From assembly GCA_017434045.1 (NCBI GenBank), contig JAFRGA010000007.1, positions 1-61,239 on the forward strand: 61,239 nucleotides of DNA, written 5' to 3'. Made by a program: the position numbers and the translations under genes. The notes under the pieces were generated by a model. The model worked only from the letters and a program-made list of their open reading frames with translations. It was not told the origin of the DNA and made no database searches. Every line of letters begins with the position of its first letter. Within the stretch, counting starts at the first letter, position 1. The stretch is from Eggerthellaceae bacterium. Lineage in GTDB: Bacteria; Actinomycetota; Coriobacteriia; Coriobacteriales; Eggerthellaceae. Positions 59,494-61,239 of the stretch are shown in pieces.

Positions 59494-59736
59494 ATGAAGC
59501 TGGGAGAGGTATTCGAAAAGATCGGCAGGGACAAGCTCAAGGAAGCGATGGAATGCGACGACGCTGAGGCGCTGCAGAAGCTCCTGAATGCGCATGGCGT
59601 GACGCTCTCGGATGAGCAAGTCGACTTCATTGCCGGTGGGCGGTGGCTGAGCTACGACACTAAACTGGGGTTTTCCTGCTTCTCAGACGAATACTATGAG
59701 GAGCTGATGAAGAAGTATGCGAATCAGCATAACTGA
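59494..59736 (+). CDS. Nif11-like leader microprotein
   Basis: 80 aa. Leader (MKLGEVFEKIGRDKLKEAME) with the signature GVTLSDEQVDFIAGG at about residues 35-49, then a 31-residue core (RWLSYDTKLGFSCFSDEYYE and on) with one Cys. AAAGGACG precedes ATG 59494. No maturation genes are nearby. It resembles the 11164 gene in leader sequence but not in core. Confidence 0.72.
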   Translation: MKLGEVFEKIGRDKLKEAMECDDAEALQKLLNAHGVTLSDEQVDFIAGGRWLSYDTKLGFSCFSDEYYEELMKKYANQHN

Positions 59737-59814
59737 CGAAACGAGGGTCCTCGCACTCTCCAGCGATGCTTCACGAATCGGACGAGGTCAAACCCTTCAG
59801 GAGGGAGATGCCCG

Positions 59815-60054
59815 ATGGCAGTTGACGGCGTCATTTCCAAGGTGTTCCGCGTGTTCGTCTCCTCGACGTTCAGCGATTTCGAGCTGGAACGCAACTACCT
59901 GCAGCAACATGTCTTCCCGCGCCTCGAGGAGCTGTGCCGCGCCCATGGCGCGCTGTTCCAGCCGATCGATTTGCGCTGGGGCATCACCGACGAGGCGTCG
60001 CTGGACCAGAAGACGCTCGACATCTGCCTGAACGAGGTGCGCCATTGCCCTTGA
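59815..60054 (+). pseudogene. Truncated DUF4062 protein N-terminus
   Basis: 79 codons: FRVFVSSTFSDFELERNYLQ, then QPIDLRWGITDEASLDQ and ICLNEVRHCP, then a stop. This is the start of a DUF4062 domain, which normally continues another 70 residues and then into NTPase/repeat domains of defence-like proteins. The break coincides with the start of a palindromic repeat block. GGAGGG precedes the ATG. Confidence 0.75.
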
Positions 60055-60079
60055 GCTGTGTCAAATGACCTGACAGGAA

Positions 60080-60199
60080 TGAGGCAAGGGGGCGGTCGGC
60101 GGTCCCTTTGCCTCACAGAGCAGGGATCCCCGAGACGCTTCTCCAGGGTGAGACGCTCCTCCAGGGCGAGACGCTCCTCCAGGGGAACTATCTCACTCG
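60080..60199. repeat. Composite palindrome block with three 18-bp tandem units
   Basis: A family-A relative at 60080-60115 is followed by GAGACGCTYCTCCAGGG units at 60132, 60150 and 60168 (18-bp period) and a closing GGGAACTATCTC. It shows family-B half-sites being tandemly multiplied. Confidence 0.7.
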
Positions 60200-60238
60200 T
60201 ACTGTGACTCGCATCTAGAAGAACGGAGGCAAGCCGCC

Positions 60239-61192
60239 ATGTCGCGCTTCGCTTATCGCATGGCCATAGGGAACAACCCGCAGGGAAAGCAGAAGCTGTA
60301 CTTCTGCTGCCATCCGGACGACTTCGAGCTCCATTTCGCCGGAATCTCGGCTGATGTGTTCAGCTGCTCCGAAAACTGCGTCCTGTATTACGAGGAAGAG
60401 CCCGATGCGCCCTACGACCCAGAAGAGCTGGAAGCCGCCCTTTCTCAGATGAGGGCGTTTGTCATTGCGGTGACCAGGCGATTCCTGACGCAGCCCAGCC
60501 GAGCGCTCGACGTGGAGCTTCCAATAGCGCAACGTCAGGGCATCCCGCTGATCCCCATCGCGTTCGATGTGGATTACGACGACCTCTACCAGGAGAAGCT
60601 CGGTTCGGTGCAGTATCTCGAGAAGGGCAACCTCGACCCCACGGCCATCCGCTACGAGGACAAGTTGAAGAAGCTGCTCGGTGCGCTGCTGGTGGGCGAA
60701 GAGGAGGAGCGCCGGATCCGCGAGGAGTTCGCAGGGCGCATCTTCATGAGCTACCGCAAGAAGGACCGCGCGCACGCGCAGGACGTCATGCGCGCCATCC
60801 ACGATGTGGACCTGTGCCGCGATGTGGCCATCTGGTACGACGAGTTCCTCGTGCCGGGCGAGGACTACAACGACGCCATCCGCGACGAGCTGCGCGAAAG
60901 CGACGTATTCGCGCTCACGGTGACGCCGAGCCTGCTGGAACCCGGCAACTACGTGGCGGAACACGAGTTTCCCGATGCCGTGGAGGCGGGCAAGCCCATC
61001 GTGCCCATCGAGGCTGTTCCCACGGCCGGCCTGGGCGGGCGGTCCGAATCTGCCGAGGACGAGCTGCCGGAGAGCGCGCCTGCAGGGGAGGCGTCGGGCG
61101 TGTTGAACCGCAGATTGCGAGCGCGGTCCAACGTCACATTATTTAAGTTGTCAACGTGCGGCGGGGCAGCTCTCACGCTGCCCCGCTCCTAG
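60239..61192 (+). CDS. Tandem TIR-domain protein, probably decayed at the C-terminus
   Basis: 317 aa. Residues about 15-150 are TIR-like (LYFCCHPDDFELHFAGISAD; MRAFVIAVTRRFLTQPSRAL). Residues 165-260 are a second TIR domain (GRIFMSYRKKDRAHAQDVMR; VAIWYDEFLVPGEDYNDAIR; LLEPGNYVAEHEFPDAVEAG). After VPIEAVPTAG the sequence becomes low-complexity and unlike any domain, and the stop lies next to a terminator-like hairpin, so a frameshift is likely. TIR proteins are commonly NAD-degrading immune effectors. Good ribosome site GGAGGC. Confidence 0.7.
   Translation: MSRFAYRMAIGNNPQGKQKLYFCCHPDDFELHFAGISADVFSCSENCVLYYEEEPDAPYDPEELEAALSQMRAFVIAVTRRFLTQPSRALDVELPIAQRQGIPLIPIAFDVDYDDLYQEKLGSVQYLEKGNLDPTAIRYEDKLKKLLGALLVGEEEERRIREEFAGRIFMSYRKKDRAHAQDVMRAIHDVDLCRDVAIWYDEFLVPGEDYNDAIRDELRESDVFALTVTPSLLEPGNYVAEHEFPDAVEAGKPIVPIEAVPTAGLGGRSESAEDELPESAPAGEASGVLNRRLRARSNVTLFKLSTCGGAALTLPRS
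61161..61186. terminator. 10-bp perfect hairpin
   Basis: GCGGGGCAGC and GCTGCCCCGC around TCTCAC. It overlaps the last codons of the TIR frame, suggesting it belongs to the gene entering from the right edge. Confidence 0.5.
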
Positions 61193-61239
61193 TTCTCGGC
61201 GCCTGCCGTTCCCGTCGCCCCGCTCTCGTCGGGCATCCA
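61189..61239 (-). CDS. Possible 3' end of a minus-strand gene entering from the right edge
   Basis: The minus strand is open from the edge to a TAG at 61189-61191 (MPDESGATGTAGAEN). Only 16 codons are visible; the hairpin just beyond supports a gene end. No identification possible. Confidence 0.25.
   Translation of the reverse strand, partial: WMPDESGATGTAGAEN

Noticed and set aside
14662..60199. Possibility that the repeated palindromes form a CRISPR array
   Set aside because: Copies are dispersed singly between genes, palindromic, and lack regular spacers or cas genes.
60132..60199. Three 18-bp tandem units as a possible origin iteron or CRISPR-like array
   Set aside because: Only three units without spacers, clearly derived from family-B half-sites found elsewhere; no replication gene nearby.

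Overview
The window looks like the chromosome of a high-GC anaerobe of the class Coriobacteriia, most likely an Eggerthellaceae-type gut or rumen bacterium. This is an inference from gene content: many flavin, Fe-S and molybdopterin oxidoreductases, radical SAM proteins, DUF169, an APC permease, an SPKTGD sorting signal, and large amounts of palindromic intergenic DNA. No rRNA, tRNA or CRISPR array was seen.

Layout. 1-10 kb: an internally deleted integrase remnant, small hypothetical genes, a wall-anchored surface protein, a ferredoxin-tailed aldo/keto reductase, a GlpA-like flavoprotein and a broken radical SAM gene. 10-15 kb: a HIRAN protein and an operon of Fe-S nitroreductase, SirTM sirtuin and zinc macrodomain, divergent from an HxlR regulator across an inverted repeat. 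15-24 kb: zinc-ribbon proteins, an amino-acid-permease/GGDEF fusion, a WYL regulator and a Y-family polymerase. 23-27 kb: metNIQ methionine transporter genes plus a MtaA/UroD-type protein. 28-34 kb: MATE exporter, methyltransferase, a radical SAM/SPASM protein and a STAS protein. 35-40 kb: DUF169, a BspA-like leucine-rich protein and a tannase-like lipoprotein.

The central feature is 42.3-57.4 kb. A NarX/NarL-type two-component pair is followed by cluster A on the + strand: a 72-aa protein, a pyrogallol/phloroglucinol transhydroxylase-like alpha and beta subunit, a short FKBP-like protein, an SDR and two VOC proteins. Cluster B converges on it from the - strand: a long FKBP-like protein, TetR, a second alpha/beta pair, a 98-aa protein, a VOC protein and a truncated nitronate-monooxygenase-like gene. 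The two FKBP-like proteins share a Cys-rich tail. Together with the tannase-like lipoprotein 4 kb upstream, this suggests processing of plant polyphenols (galloyl esters to gallate or pyrogallol to phloroglucinol-type phenols). Substrate and pathway are inferred, not shown.

The right end (57.6-61.2 kb) is a toxin-antitoxin and defence-remnant region: two PIN-domain TA pairs facing each other, a Nif11-like microprotein, a truncated DUF4062 gene and a double-TIR protein. Across the window, at least three families of intergenic palindromes and four orphan double-glycine leader microproteins recur.
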